Assembly (NCBI GenBank): GCA_964547905.1
Contig: CAZJPN010000053.1
Location: 1-64,000, forward strand
Direction of reading: 5' to 3'
DNA from: JAJYLM01 sp964547905
GTDB taxonomy: Bacteria > JAMCPX01
Length of the DNA stretch: 64,000 bases
The translations under genes were made by a program, and so were the position numbers. Position 1 is the stretch's first letter; the number at the start of each line of letters is the position of its first letter. Below the pieces are notes generated by a model. It searched no databases. It saw only the letters and a program-made list of their open reading frames with translations, and was not told where the DNA came from. This document shows positions 7,040-15,137 of the stretch, piece after piece.

Positions 7040-8701
7040 TCACTCCAGCACAGCACCTGTGTTGGCCGACGTTACAAGCCTTGCATACCTAGCGAGCCAG
7101 CCGCTCTTAAATTTCTGTTCGGGCGGTTTAAATCCTTCACGCCTTTTATTAATTTCAGCATTACTTATATCAATATCAATAGTCTTTTTCTTAAGGTCTA
7201 TGGTAATTGTGTCGCCATCTTTCACCAGTGCGATTGCCCCGCCCACGGCAGCCTCCGGAGAAACATGACAAATCGAAAGCCCTCTTGTTCCTCCCGAGAA
7301 CCGGCCATCCGTGATAAGTGCGACCTTCTCACCCATACCCATGCCGGAGATCGCCGACGTCGGAGAAAGCATCTCACGCATACCAGGACCGCCTTTTGGC
7401 CCTTCATAACGTATGATAATCACATCGTTTGGCTGTATCTTTTTCCCCATTATAGCCTTCATTGCATCCTGCTCGGAATCAAACACCTTTGCCTTACCCT
7501 TAAAGTATTGGATCTCCGCACCAAAACCCGCCACCTTTATAACAGCACCGTCGGGTGCAAGATTACCCTTCAGTACCGCAATACCGCCGCTTTTACTGTA
7601 GGCTTTGTCAAGCGGCTTTATAACCTCATTATCGTAGACCGTGCCCCTCTTTGCAAGCTCGAGTATGGATGGCCCTGTAACAGTCGGGTTATCCTTCAAC
7701 ATACCTTTGAGTCTGTTGAGCACTGCAGGAATACCACCTGCGTATTCGATATCCTCCATCATATAATCGCCCGAAGGCCTTATGCGTGTGATATTCGGTG
7801 TTTCACTGCTGATCTTGTCAAACAATTCCAAAGGAAGTTCTATGCCTGCCTCATGTGCAATAGCAGTGATGTGTAATACGGTATTGGTGGACCCTCCAAG
7901 GGCCATATCAACCCGTATTGCATTTTCAAAGGCATTCTGCGTCATAATCTGTCGTGCTGTAATATTATTTTTAACAAGCTCTACAATCCTTTTCCCTGTT
8001 TCAAACGCAAGGTGTCTTTTCTTTGATGACACCGCAAGTGCCGTGCCTGCGCCATACATAGACATACCGAGCGACTCGGTAAGGCACGCCATTGTATTGG
8101 CGGTAAATAGTCCCTGGCATGAGCCCTCACCAGGACATGAACCAATCTCCATTGCAACTACATCATCTTCCGTAAGCTCGCCCCTGTTATATTTACCAAC
8201 CGCCTCAAATGCATCATGAACAAGATCAAGCCTCTCGCCCTTATATCTCCCGCCGAGCATTGGTCCTGCGGTCAAAACTATTGCAGGTATGTCGAGTCGT
8301 GCGGCAGCCATAAGCATGCCGGGTGTAATCTTGTCGCAATTCGTAAGCAGTATCATACCGTCAAGCCTGTGTGCTGATATAACGGTCTCTACGGAATCAG
8401 CTATAAGCTCTCGTAGAGGAAGGGAGTAATGCATACCGACATGTCCCATTGCTATACCGTCGCATATACCGGGTATACCAAAGAGAAATGGGTGGCCACC
8501 GCCTGCATAGACCCCGTTCTCGAGAAATCTTTCCAGCGTCCTCATACCTACATGGCCGGGGATAAGATCGGTAAAACTCGATGCTATTCCGATAAACGGC
8601 TTTTCAAATTCAGAACGTGCAACACCGGTCGCGTGCATCAGTGCCCGGTGCGGAACTCTTTCAATGCCCTTTTTAATTTCATCACTGCGCATGGGTGTCA
8701 A
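7040..8701 (-). CDS. ilvD: Dihydroxy-acid dehydratase
   Basis: 553 residues, standard length. Cluster cysteines are visible in LLTNCDKITPGM and in SCPGEGSCQGLFTANTMACLTE. The early segment reads SSFTDLIPGHVGMR, the PGH form found in the oxygen-sensitive E. coli-type enzyme, rather than the PCN form. It dehydrates dihydroxy acids to 2-oxoacids, the common late step of valine and isoleucine synthesis. The ATG overlaps the stop of the upstream DUF465 gene by four bases (ATGA), so ilvD translation is probably coupled to that small gene. Confidence 0.96.
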   Translation of the reverse strand: MTPMRSDEIKKGIERVPHRALMHATGVARSEFEKPFIGIASSFTDLIPGHVGMRTLERFLENGVYAGGGHPFLFGIPGICDGIAMGHVGMHYSLPLRELIADSVETVISAHRLDGMILLTNCDKITPGMLMAAARLDIPAIVLTAGPMLGGRYKGERLDLVHDAFEAVGKYNRGELTEDDVVAMEIGSCPGEGSCQGLFTANTMACLTESLGMSMYGAGTALAVSSKKRHLAFETGKRIVELVKNNITARQIMTQNAFENAIRVDMALGGSTNTVLHITAIAHEAGIELPLELFDKISSETPNITRIRPSGDYMMEDIEYAGGIPAVLNRLKGMLKDNPTVTGPSILELAKRGTVYDNEVIKPLDKAYSKSGGIAVLKGNLAPDGAVIKVAGFGAEIQYFKGKAKVFDSEQDAMKAIMGKKIQPNDVIIIRYEGPKGGPGMREMLSPTSAISGMGMGEKVALITDGRFSGGTRGLSICHVSPEAAVGGAIALVKDGDTITIDLKKKTIDIDISNAEINKRREGFKPPEQKFKSGWLARYARLVTSANTGAVLE

Positions 8702-8928
8702 TGCTCCTTTACTGTATATTTCTTGAGAATCTCAAACATCTTATCCTTGCCCGAAAGCTTGAGTTTTTGCAGTCTTTTCTTTTCTATGTCTTCTTCAGAT
8801 GACAGATGCAGTTTTTTTTCTAATTCTTTTAATTTTTTTTCGTAGTCAAGATGCTCGGTCCATAGCTTCTTTAACTCCGGATCCTCCTCTGAAAACTTTA
8901 TAACAAGCAATCGCTCTTTTTCTTCCAC
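8698..8928 (-). CDS. DUF465 family small protein, first gene of the ilv operon
   Basis: 76 residues, charged and helical, with the DUF465 (YdcH-like) pattern: LKKLWTEHLDYEKKLKELEKKLHLSSEEDIEKKRLQKLKLSGKDKM-type spacing, ending in a basic helix. Translation starts at GTG (8926-8928), supported by aaaggagg eight bases upstream. The function of the family is not established. The gene follows a strong sigma-70 promoter and overlaps ilvD by four bases, so it is an unusual leader gene for a branched-chain amino-acid operon; a role in setting ilvD translation is inference. Confidence 0.8.
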   Translation of the reverse strand: MEEKERLLVIKFSEEDPELKKLWTEHLDYEKKLKELEKKLHLSSEEDIEKKRLQKLKLSGKDKMFEILKKYTVKEH

Positions 8929-8963
8929 TTTTTTGCCTCCTTTGTTTATAATTTATGCATAGA

Positions 8964-8992
8964 CTTATATGAAAGTTATGCATGGCTGTCAA
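8964..8992 (-). promoter_or_regulatory. Sigma-70 promoter of the DUF465-ilvDBNC operon
   Basis: On the minus strand TTGACA (8987-8992) and TATAAG (8964-8969) are spaced by exactly 17 bases, 36 bases upstream of the GTG start. The octamer ttatgcat occurs at 8953-8960 and 8975-8982, 22 bases apart, one copy on each side of the -10 box; it may be an operator. Confidence 0.75.
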
Positions 8993-9014
8993 ATATAAAC
9001 CATAAAAATAGCGT

Positions 9015-9737
9015 TTAAGCTCCAAGCCTTTCTATCTCATTTCTTATCCTGTCTATCAGGAGCTGTTTGGTGTCCATTATGTAATCGTGCATGCTGATCG
9101 GTTTCCCGACGCTGAGATGGATCTGTCCGGGCCTTATCTTCAGTGTGTGGGGAGACAAAAGCTCGAAACTCCCCTTTACCGCCATAGGTACGATCGGTAT
9201 GCCGGTTTCGAGGGCAAGTACAAATCCTCCTTTTTTGAATTCGCCCATCTTCCCGGTTGTACTCCGTGTTCCCTCCGGGAAAACCAATACGGATAAGCCA
9301 TATTTTTTTATCATATCTTTTGCTTTTTCAATGCTTTTCTTTGCACTTTCAATATTTTTTCTGTCAATGATAATGTGCCTTGACATGTAAATCGCCTGTC
9401 CGAATATCGGTATATTAATCAGTTCCTTTTTTACGAAGAACCGTATCCTGAACGGGAGGTTCGACGCCCAGGCAGCGGCATCAAGATGGCTCTGATGATT
9501 GGACATAAATATGTATGACTTACTTTTATCGAGATGCTCCAAACCTTTTATTTCCACTTTTATTCCGGCAAAAAACATTATAGCCCTTGCCCATAGCCGT
9601 GACCCAATGTCATAGGCCCTGCCTCCTCTATCGAAGATCCCAGCCAATGCAATGATTGAACCGATTACTATCGTGTTGATTATAATGATAAATATTGTAA
9701 TATACGCTCTCATAAGTCTCTTTATACTACCTGCCAA
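9015..9737 (-). CDS. 1-acylglycerol-3-phosphate acyltransferase (PlsC family)
   Basis: 240 residues. An N-terminal membrane helix (about 10-33) precedes the acyltransferase domain. The catalytic HX4D motif is H81-QSHL-D86, and the glycerophosphate-binding FPEGTRS motif lies near residue 153. The family adds the second acyl chain to lysophosphatidic acid at the inner membrane. Its start overlaps the end of the neighbouring paralogue by 11 bases. The two are clearly a tandem duplication, sharing about half or more of their residues; which acyl donor each prefers cannot be told. Confidence 0.9.
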   Translation of the reverse strand: MAGSIKRLMRAYITIFIIIINTIVIGSIIALAGIFDRGGRAYDIGSRLWARAIMFFAGIKVEIKGLEHLDKSKSYIFMSNHQSHLDAAAWASNLPFRIRFFVKKELINIPIFGQAIYMSRHIIIDRKNIESAKKSIEKAKDMIKKYGLSVLVFPEGTRSTTGKMGEFKKGGFVLALETGIPIVPMAVKGSFELLSPHTLKIRPGQIHLSVGKPISMHDYIMDTKQLLIDRIRNEIERLGA

Positions 9738-10431
9738 GCCCTTCTATCTCCGATCGTACCTTATCCATAAGTCCTTGTTTGCTCTCGATAGTATAGCCGT
9801 TAACAGGGATAGGACTTCCAACCGTAATGTTTATTGTTCCGGATCTTATAAGCAATGTATGCGTCGGCAGCAATTCGAAACTCCCGGTTACATCCATAGG
9901 TACTATAGGTATGCCTGTTTCGATAGCAAGTACAAATCCTCCTTTTTTAAATTCTCCCATCTTGCCAGTCTTACTCCTTGTTCCCTCCGGAAATACAAGT
10001 ACACTGAACCCATACTTTTTTATTTTCTGTTTGGCTTCGTTTATACTTCTTTTTGCCCTTTCTGTATTTTTTCTGTCTATAATAATATGCTTTGACATAT
10101 AAATCGCCTGTCCGAATATCGGTATTTTTAATAACTCTTTCTTTGTGAAGAATCTTATTTTAAACGGTAATTTTGCCATAAAAGCAGCTACATCAAGATG
10201 GCTTAAATGGTTAGACATAAATATATAAGAGGCATTTTTATCAAGATGTTCAAGACCTTGTATGTTGACCTTGATCCCTGCTGAAAAGAAGATTAAGCCT
10301 GACCATGCCCTTGATATCAAATCATATATGCCGCCTGTATAGTCAAAGAGTCCGGTAACTATAACCAGAACCCCTGCAATAATGGTATCAATAATAACAG
10401 CAACAGCAGTAATATACGATCTCATAAACAT
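9727..10431 (-). CDS. 1-acylglycerol-3-phosphate acyltransferase paralogue (PlsC family)
   Basis: 234 residues, upstream twin of the next gene. It has the same layout: a membrane helix at about 7-28, HX4D motif H75-LSHL-D80, and FPEGTRSKTGKMGEFKKGG near residue 147. The long shared blocks (IFGQAIYMS, HIIIDRKN, SVLVFPEGTRS) show recent common origin. It begins 23 bases after the RDD gene ends, so both plsC genes look like the tail of the hemB-ahbD transcript. Two PlsC enzymes side by side suggest different chain or donor preferences. Confidence 0.9.
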   Translation of the reverse strand: MFMRSYITAVAVIIDTIIAGVLVIVTGLFDYTGGIYDLISRAWSGLIFFSAGIKVNIQGLEHLDKNASYIFMSNHLSHLDVAAFMAKLPFKIRFFTKKELLKIPIFGQAIYMSKHIIIDRKNTERAKRSINEAKQKIKKYGFSVLVFPEGTRSKTGKMGEFKKGGFVLAIETGIPIVPMDVTGSFELLPTHTLLIRSGTINITVGSPIPVNGYTIESKQGLMDKVRSEIEGLGR

Positions 10432-10454
10432 TGTTTATCAATAAGAATATAGTT

Positions 10455-10862
10455 CTATCCCTTTTTAACAACGATGGTATCCGCGAGCGTATCGCCAATA
10501 CGCATACTGCCCAAGTCCGTGTATAAAAAGTAGGTTTCAACTCCAACAACACTCAAGCCGATAAAAATGAATAGGAACAGCCCGATTACAGGCACGATAA
10601 ACATCAAGATAGCAAAACCGAATGGTATATTCCTTAAGATGGATTTATGTATTGAACACGGTTTGTTCGTAGAAACATCTATAACCTTTATGCCGACAAG
10701 CCACTTACCAATGGATCTCCCGTCCATAAGCCCGTCTGCTATAAGACTGTATACAAGACCAATAGCAGGACCTATAGGAGACAGCACACTTGCAAGTATC
10801 AGTGCGAATGCAACATCTATGAACTTGGCTGAAGCCCTCTCAAGGAATGTGGCCTTAGTCAT
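10455..10862 (-). CDS. RDD family membrane protein
   Basis: 135 residues with the RDD pattern: basic and acidic residues at the start (LERASAKFIDVAFALI), LIADGLMDGRSIGKWLVGIKVID in the middle, and three hydrophobic helices (about 15-35, 70-95, 97-120). RDD proteins are small inner-membrane proteins of mostly unknown function, some acting as sodium/proton antiporters or transport accessories. The start overlaps the upstream small gene by eight bases. No specific role can be given. Confidence 0.8.
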   Translation of the reverse strand: MTKATFLERASAKFIDVAFALILASVLSPIGPAIGLVYSLIADGLMDGRSIGKWLVGIKVIDVSTNKPCSIHKSILRNIPFGFAILMFIVPVIGLFLFIFIGLSVVGVETYFLYTDLGSMRIGDTLADTIVVKKG

Positions 10863-11049
10863 CTTCGTGTTGTCCTTTTTGAGATACGAATACTATAAAC
10901 GCCATTGAAGGCCTTTTCTGACTTTCCCGCATTGCGTATGTTATTCTGTCCAACTCCCACCCCTTTTTACTCCACTCGTTCAGCACAGACTCTATCTCCA
11001 CATCAGTTACTGTACTTAGCTCGACAACCTTATACTCTACAGTACCCAT
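10855..11049 (-). CDS. Small DUF4177-like protein
   Basis: 64 residues. The pattern EYKVVELSTVTD, LNEWSKKGWELDRITYAM and a final beta strand MAFIVFVSQ resembles DUF4177 proteins, which are short alpha-beta proteins without a known function. The ATG lies four bases after the ahbD stop and the end overlaps the RDD gene, so it is translated as part of the haem-linked operon. No catalytic residues are evident. Confidence 0.55.
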   Translation of the reverse strand: MGTVEYKVVELSTVTDVEIESVLNEWSKKGWELDRITYAMRESQKRPSMAFIVFVSQKGQHEDD

Positions 11050-11053
11050 TATA

Positions 11054-12163
11054 CTATAAGCCGCTGCCGACGCTTATCTTTATGCCATTTTTTTTGGACT
11101 TAGTCTCATATCCTTCAGGTACATATATGCAGTACGGCTCTTCGTCAAGATAATCACCTGTCTGGTAATAAGCCCGTGCCCTGCATCCTGCACAGACAGC
11201 CCTGTATTCACAAGCACCGCATTTAGCCTTGAGCAAGGAAGGGTCCCTCATATCATGGAAGATCTTCGAGTGCTCCCATACATCTTCAAAGGTTTGTTTC
11301 TTCAGATTACCGGCAGCAGCAGGCAGGTAACCACACGGCTGTACAACTCCAAGCCGTGAAATAAACGCAACAGCACTGCCTGCAAGACATCCTTTTGTCA
11401 TAGCAGCCATACCATGTGTTTCAAAGCTTAATTTTATACCATCCTGTTTTGCCCTCTGCCGTATGATTCTGTAATAATGGGGGGCACAGGTTGCTTTGAG
11501 TTCGATATCCTTGTGGGCAATGAACTGATCGTACAGCCAGTTCAATACTTCCTCATACTGCTGTGACGGCAGCATTTCACTGTCAGCTATCATTACACCA
11601 CATCCAACCGGTACAAGCATGAAGTAATGGAGTGCGTTAACCTTCATACCCAAGGCGAGGTTAAATATATCGGCAACCTGGTGCACATTGTGCTTTGCAA
11701 TTGTACTGTTGATCTGCGTCTCAACACCGGCTTTTTTGACAAACTTTAGTCCGTTCATTGCAGCGTCGAAAGAACCCGGTATACCCCTGAAGCTATCATG
11801 AACATTTGCATCGCCACCATCTATACTGATCGCAACCCTCAAGATGCCAGAATCCTTGATTTTTTTCGCAATCTTATCATCAATCAGCGTTCCATTGGTT
11901 GCAAGCGCAACCCTCAAACCTTTTGAAACAGCATGCGAGGCGATATCAAAGATATCCTCCCTATAAAGAGGCTCACCTCCTGTTAAAACGAGGATGGGTT
12001 TATAAACCCGGGCTATATCGTCAATAATCTTAAATATCTCTGCGGTAGACAGTTCGCCCTTCATCTTTTCTGGCATAGCAACAGCCCTACAATGAACGCA
12101 TCTCAGGTTACATTGTGCAGTCAACTCCCAGAATATCAATCTTGGCACATGTTTCATTTCCAT
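11054..12163 (-). CDS. ahbD: Radical SAM haem synthase, AhbD-like
   Basis: 369 residues. The radical SAM cluster motif CxxxCxxC is at C18, C22 and C25. The C-terminal SPASM-like region has KGCLAGSAVAFIS, VVQPCGYLPAAAGNL and a cysteine set CGACEYRAVCAGCRARAY, the arrangement of AhbD, which decarboxylates the propionates of iron-coproporphyrin III to give haem b in the siroheme-dependent pathway of sulphate reducers and archaea. The adjacent hemB supports a tetrapyrrole role. A NirJ or AhbC assignment is possible, as these are close relatives. No other ahb genes are in view. Confidence 0.72.
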   Translation of the reverse strand: MEMKHVPRLIFWELTAQCNLRCVHCRAVAMPEKMKGELSTAEIFKIIDDIARVYKPILVLTGGEPLYREDIFDIASHAVSKGLRVALATNGTLIDDKIAKKIKDSGILRVAISIDGGDANVHDSFRGIPGSFDAAMNGLKFVKKAGVETQINSTIAKHNVHQVADIFNLALGMKVNALHYFMLVPVGCGVMIADSEMLPSQQYEEVLNWLYDQFIAHKDIELKATCAPHYYRIIRQRAKQDGIKLSFETHGMAAMTKGCLAGSAVAFISRLGVVQPCGYLPAAAGNLKKQTFEDVWEHSKIFHDMRDPSLLKAKCGACEYRAVCAGCRARAYYQTGDYLDEEPYCIYVPEGYETKSKKNGIKISVGSGL

Positions 12164-12243
12164 CGTGTTTTCTTCTTTCCTGATTTTAATTTAATACCAT
12201 ACAACAATACATTATTGCAAACAGAGTTATTCTTTTTTTAACC

Positions 12244-13242
12244 TTAAATTTTGAATTTTGAATTTTGAGTATTTAATACTTTTGCCGCCTGTTTTGCAAA
12301 GTATGTAAGTATCATGTCGGCCCCTGCCCTTTTTATCGAGTACAGAACCTCCATCATAGCGGATTGTTCATCCAGCCACCCGAGCCGCGCAGCAGCCTTA
12401 ATCATGGAATACTCTCCGCTCACATTGTAAGCGGCAACAGGCAGGTTTGTTGCCTGTTTGACTCTGTAAATGACGTCGAGATAACTCAACGCTGGCTTTA
12501 CCATCACAATATCAGCACCTTCCTCGACATCCGTCATGGTCTCATTGACTGCCTCACGTGCGTTTCTATAATCCATTTGATAGGAACGCCTGTCTCCAAA
12601 CTGCGGGGTTGATTCTGCCGCATCTCTGAACGGCCCGTAAAAACTGCTCGAGTACTTCGAAGAATAACTCATAATCGGTGTGCCGGTAAACTTATTTGCG
12701 TCCAGCCCTTTCCTTATTGCCTGGACCATGCCGTCCATCATGCCTGAAGGTGCAACAATATCGACACCTGCCTTTGCCTGAGCAACGGCTATCTGAGATA
12801 AATATTCCAGTGTCTTGTCATTATCAATCTCACCGCTTTCAACAATACCGCAGTGGCCGTGCGATGTATATTCACACATGCAAAGGTCTGCAATAACAAC
12901 AATGTCCTTGACCTTGTTCTTTATCTCCCTGATTGCCTCCTGAACAACACCGGTTTCACAATATGCATCGGAACCTGTTGCATCTTTTACCTTGGGAATT
13001 CCGAAAAGTATTATTGCAGGTATGCCGAGTTCTTTTACCTCTTGTGCCTCTGCCACTGCATAATCAATAGACTCCTGGTAACACCCGGGCATTGACGGGA
13101 TCTCCTTCTGAACATGCTTTTCATGGGTCACAAACAGCGGATAGATAAAATCATCCACGCTCAAATGCGTTTCCGCCACAAGATTACGTATCTGCTTTGA
13201 TGATCTGATCCTTCTGCCTCTATGGATTGGATATATAGCCAT
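12244..13242 (-). CDS. hemB: Porphobilinogen synthase (5-aminolevulinate dehydratase)
   Basis: 332 residues, typical length. The zinc site DLCMCEYTSHGHCG has all three cysteines, so it is the zinc-dependent type. The two Schiff-base lysines lie in SYSSKYSSSFYGPFR and VMVKPALSYLD. The enzyme condenses two 5-aminolevulinates to porphobilinogen. The last residues (NTQNSKFKI) are encoded by a short AT-rich tandem repeat and look like an added tail. It lies 34 bases after the GT2 gene and 80 bases before ahbD. GGAG precedes the ATG. Confidence 0.96.
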   Translation of the reverse strand: MAIYPIHRGRRIRSSKQIRNLVAETHLSVDDFIYPLFVTHEKHVQKEIPSMPGCYQESIDYAVAEAQEVKELGIPAIILFGIPKVKDATGSDAYCETGVVQEAIREIKNKVKDIVVIADLCMCEYTSHGHCGIVESGEIDNDKTLEYLSQIAVAQAKAGVDIVAPSGMMDGMVQAIRKGLDANKFTGTPIMSYSSKYSSSFYGPFRDAAESTPQFGDRRSYQMDYRNAREAVNETMTDVEEGADIVMVKPALSYLDVIYRVKQATNLPVAAYNVSGEYSMIKAAARLGWLDEQSAMMEVLYSIKRAGADMILTYFAKQAAKVLNTQNSKFKI

Positions 13243-13276
13243 ACACCAAACTCCTTTTTTAATAATATAATACCTT

Positions 13277-13996
13277 TTACAAAGATTTGTAAACCTTCCT
13301 GAACTTTACTAATTTCTTAAAATAATAGATTGAATCATAGAGCAGTTTTACCGTTGATTTTTTATTCCTATTCCTTGCGTAAATACACGGTATTTCTTTT
13401 ATCATATACCCGGCTTTGTACATCCTGGCACATATCTCGGTATCCCAGAACCAGTGCGGGTCTTCAACGCTGTCGATGATCGCCATGAGTTTTTGCCTGT
13501 TGAAAAACTTGATACCGGACTCCGTGTCATGCAGCGGAAGGTCTATAAATGTCCTCATCAGCATGTTATAGCTTCTGCCCGTAAAAATCCTCGGAATTAA
13601 ATGCAGGCTGAGGCGAGAGACCCTTTCACCGAATGCAGCATCATAACCTTGCTTAATAGCATGATAAAAAGAATATATATAAACTGCATCTATCTCAAGA
13701 TCCACATCTATGTAGCCAACGGCATCCGCCTCTGCAGCCTTAAACCCGTCTGTCACTGCCCTGCCCCTGCCTGTATTTTCATCATGGACAATACATTTCA
13801 TCTGCATATAAGGATGTTTCTTTATGACGTTATCGATAATGTGCCGGGTATTGTCGGTGCTTTTATCGTCTATAAATATAACCTCGTAGGTAAAATTGGC
13901 GTATGAAAGTATATCTTTTAACCTGCTGAAACTCTTTTCGAGGTGTGATACCTCGTTGTAACATGCAAGCACAATACTCAGCTGCGGATTAGCCAT
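13277..13996 (-). CDS. Family 2 glycosyltransferase, DPM1-like
   Basis: 239 residues. The GT-A fold is evident: SIVLACYNEVSHLEKSFSRL at the start, IDDKSTDNT near residue 43, and the DVDLEID metal-binding DxD region near 97. A DTESGIKFFNR block and a WFWDTEICARM segment are typical of dolichol- or undecaprenyl-phosphate sugar transferases. It probably transfers a sugar from a nucleotide donor to a lipid carrier. The start overlaps the DegT gene by eight bases, and the O-glycosyltransferase-like membrane protein upstream could use the product. Confidence 0.87.
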   Translation of the reverse strand: MANPQLSIVLACYNEVSHLEKSFSRLKDILSYANFTYEVIFIDDKSTDNTRHIIDNVIKKHPYMQMKCIVHDENTGRGRAVTDGFKAAEADAVGYIDVDLEIDAVYIYSFYHAIKQGYDAAFGERVSRLSLHLIPRIFTGRSYNMLMRTFIDLPLHDTESGIKFFNRQKLMAIIDSVEDPHWFWDTEICARMYKAGYMIKEIPCIYARNRNKKSTVKLLYDSIYYFKKLVKFRKVYKSL

Positions 13997-15137
13997 TGCA
14001 GATCTGCCTTACTGCATGTATTACCTTGTCCACCTCACGCTCGCTCATCCCGGAAGAAAGAGGGAGTGAAAGTGTCCGGTCCGAAATCATGAATGCTTTT
14101 GGAAAATCAGAGGGTCTATAGCCGTATCTTTTCTTATAGTAGGAATGCAGGTGCAGTGATATGAAATGGATCCCCGTACCTACACCCATGTCATCGAGTT
14201 TTTTGATAAATGTTTTTCGGTCTATACCCATTTTTTTCTTATCGACCCTTATTGTATAAAGATGGAGTGCGTGGAGATGATCCCTACCATGGTCCCCGGG
14301 CAGTTCAATACCCAGTCCTTTGAATGCATGATCATAGCACTCCCATATATATTTCCGCCGTGCGAACCTTTTTGCATAACCGCGTACCTGGGACAACGCA
14401 AGAGCCGAAAGCGTGTCCGGTATCTCAAAATTATAGCCCGGTACAAGCGTATCGTACGGCATATTATTATCCTTTCCCCCGAACCTTGACCACGCTGTCT
14501 TTGTTATACCGTATGACCTCAAGAGCCTGATCATATCGGCAACCTTTTTATTATTCGTCGTCACAACGCCGCCTTCGGCTGATGTTATATTCTTCGTCGC
14601 GTACATACTGAATACCGATGCGTCACCGATACTGCCGATACGCTTCTGCCTGTACGATGCCCCGAATGCATGTGCTGCGTCCTCAAGAACAAAAAGTTTA
14701 TGCTTTCGGGCTATGCCCATAATGATGCCCATATCACACGGCTTACCATAAAGATGTACCGGCAGTATTGCCTTTGTTCTGGATGTTATAGCCTGCTGTA
14801 TCCCGCCGGCATCCATATTGCCGGAGCTATCGACATCCACAAACCGTACCTCAGCACCGGTATGTATAATTTCATTGGCGGTTGCCGGGAATGTCAGGGG
14901 AGACGTAATAACTTCATCACCCTTTCCAATGCCGCACGCAAGCATGGATAAAAACAAGCCGGCTGATCCACTTGACACAGCAACGGCATATTTCGCACCC
15001 GTAAATTTAACAAATGCCTGTTCAAGCAACTGGGTAACCCCTCCCATACCTATCCAGCCACCTTTTAAAACCTCTTCTACCGCTACGATGTCATCCGATT
15101 TTATATCCGGCTTACCGAAAATAACCCTACTTTTCAT
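13989..15137 (-). CDS. DegT/DnrJ/EryC1/StrS family aminotransferase
   Basis: 382 residues. The pyridoxal-phosphate lysine is K182 in MYATKNITSAEGG, and the preceding VLEDAAHAFGASY supplies the cofactor aspartate. The N-terminal VEEVLKGGWIGMG and SSGSAGLFLSML are typical of sugar aminotransferases. The family converts keto-sugar nucleotides to amino sugars for surface polysaccharides. Its gene overlaps both neighbours (11 and 8 bases), placing it firmly in the glycan operon. The exact sugar is not deducible. Confidence 0.92.
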   Translation of the reverse strand: MKSRVIFGKPDIKSDDIVAVEEVLKGGWIGMGGVTQLLEQAFVKFTGAKYAVAVSSGSAGLFLSMLACGIGKGDEVITSPLTFPATANEIIHTGAEVRFVDVDSSGNMDAGGIQQAITSRTKAILPVHLYGKPCDMGIIMGIARKHKLFVLEDAAHAFGASYRQKRIGSIGDASVFSMYATKNITSAEGGVVTTNNKKVADMIRLLRSYGITKTAWSRFGGKDNNMPYDTLVPGYNFEIPDTLSALALSQVRGYAKRFARRKYIWECYDHAFKGLGIELPGDHGRDHLHALHLYTIRVDKKKMGIDRKTFIKKLDDMGVGTGIHFISLHLHSYYKKRYGYRPSDFPKAFMISDRTLSLPLSSGMSEREVDKVIHAVRQICNG

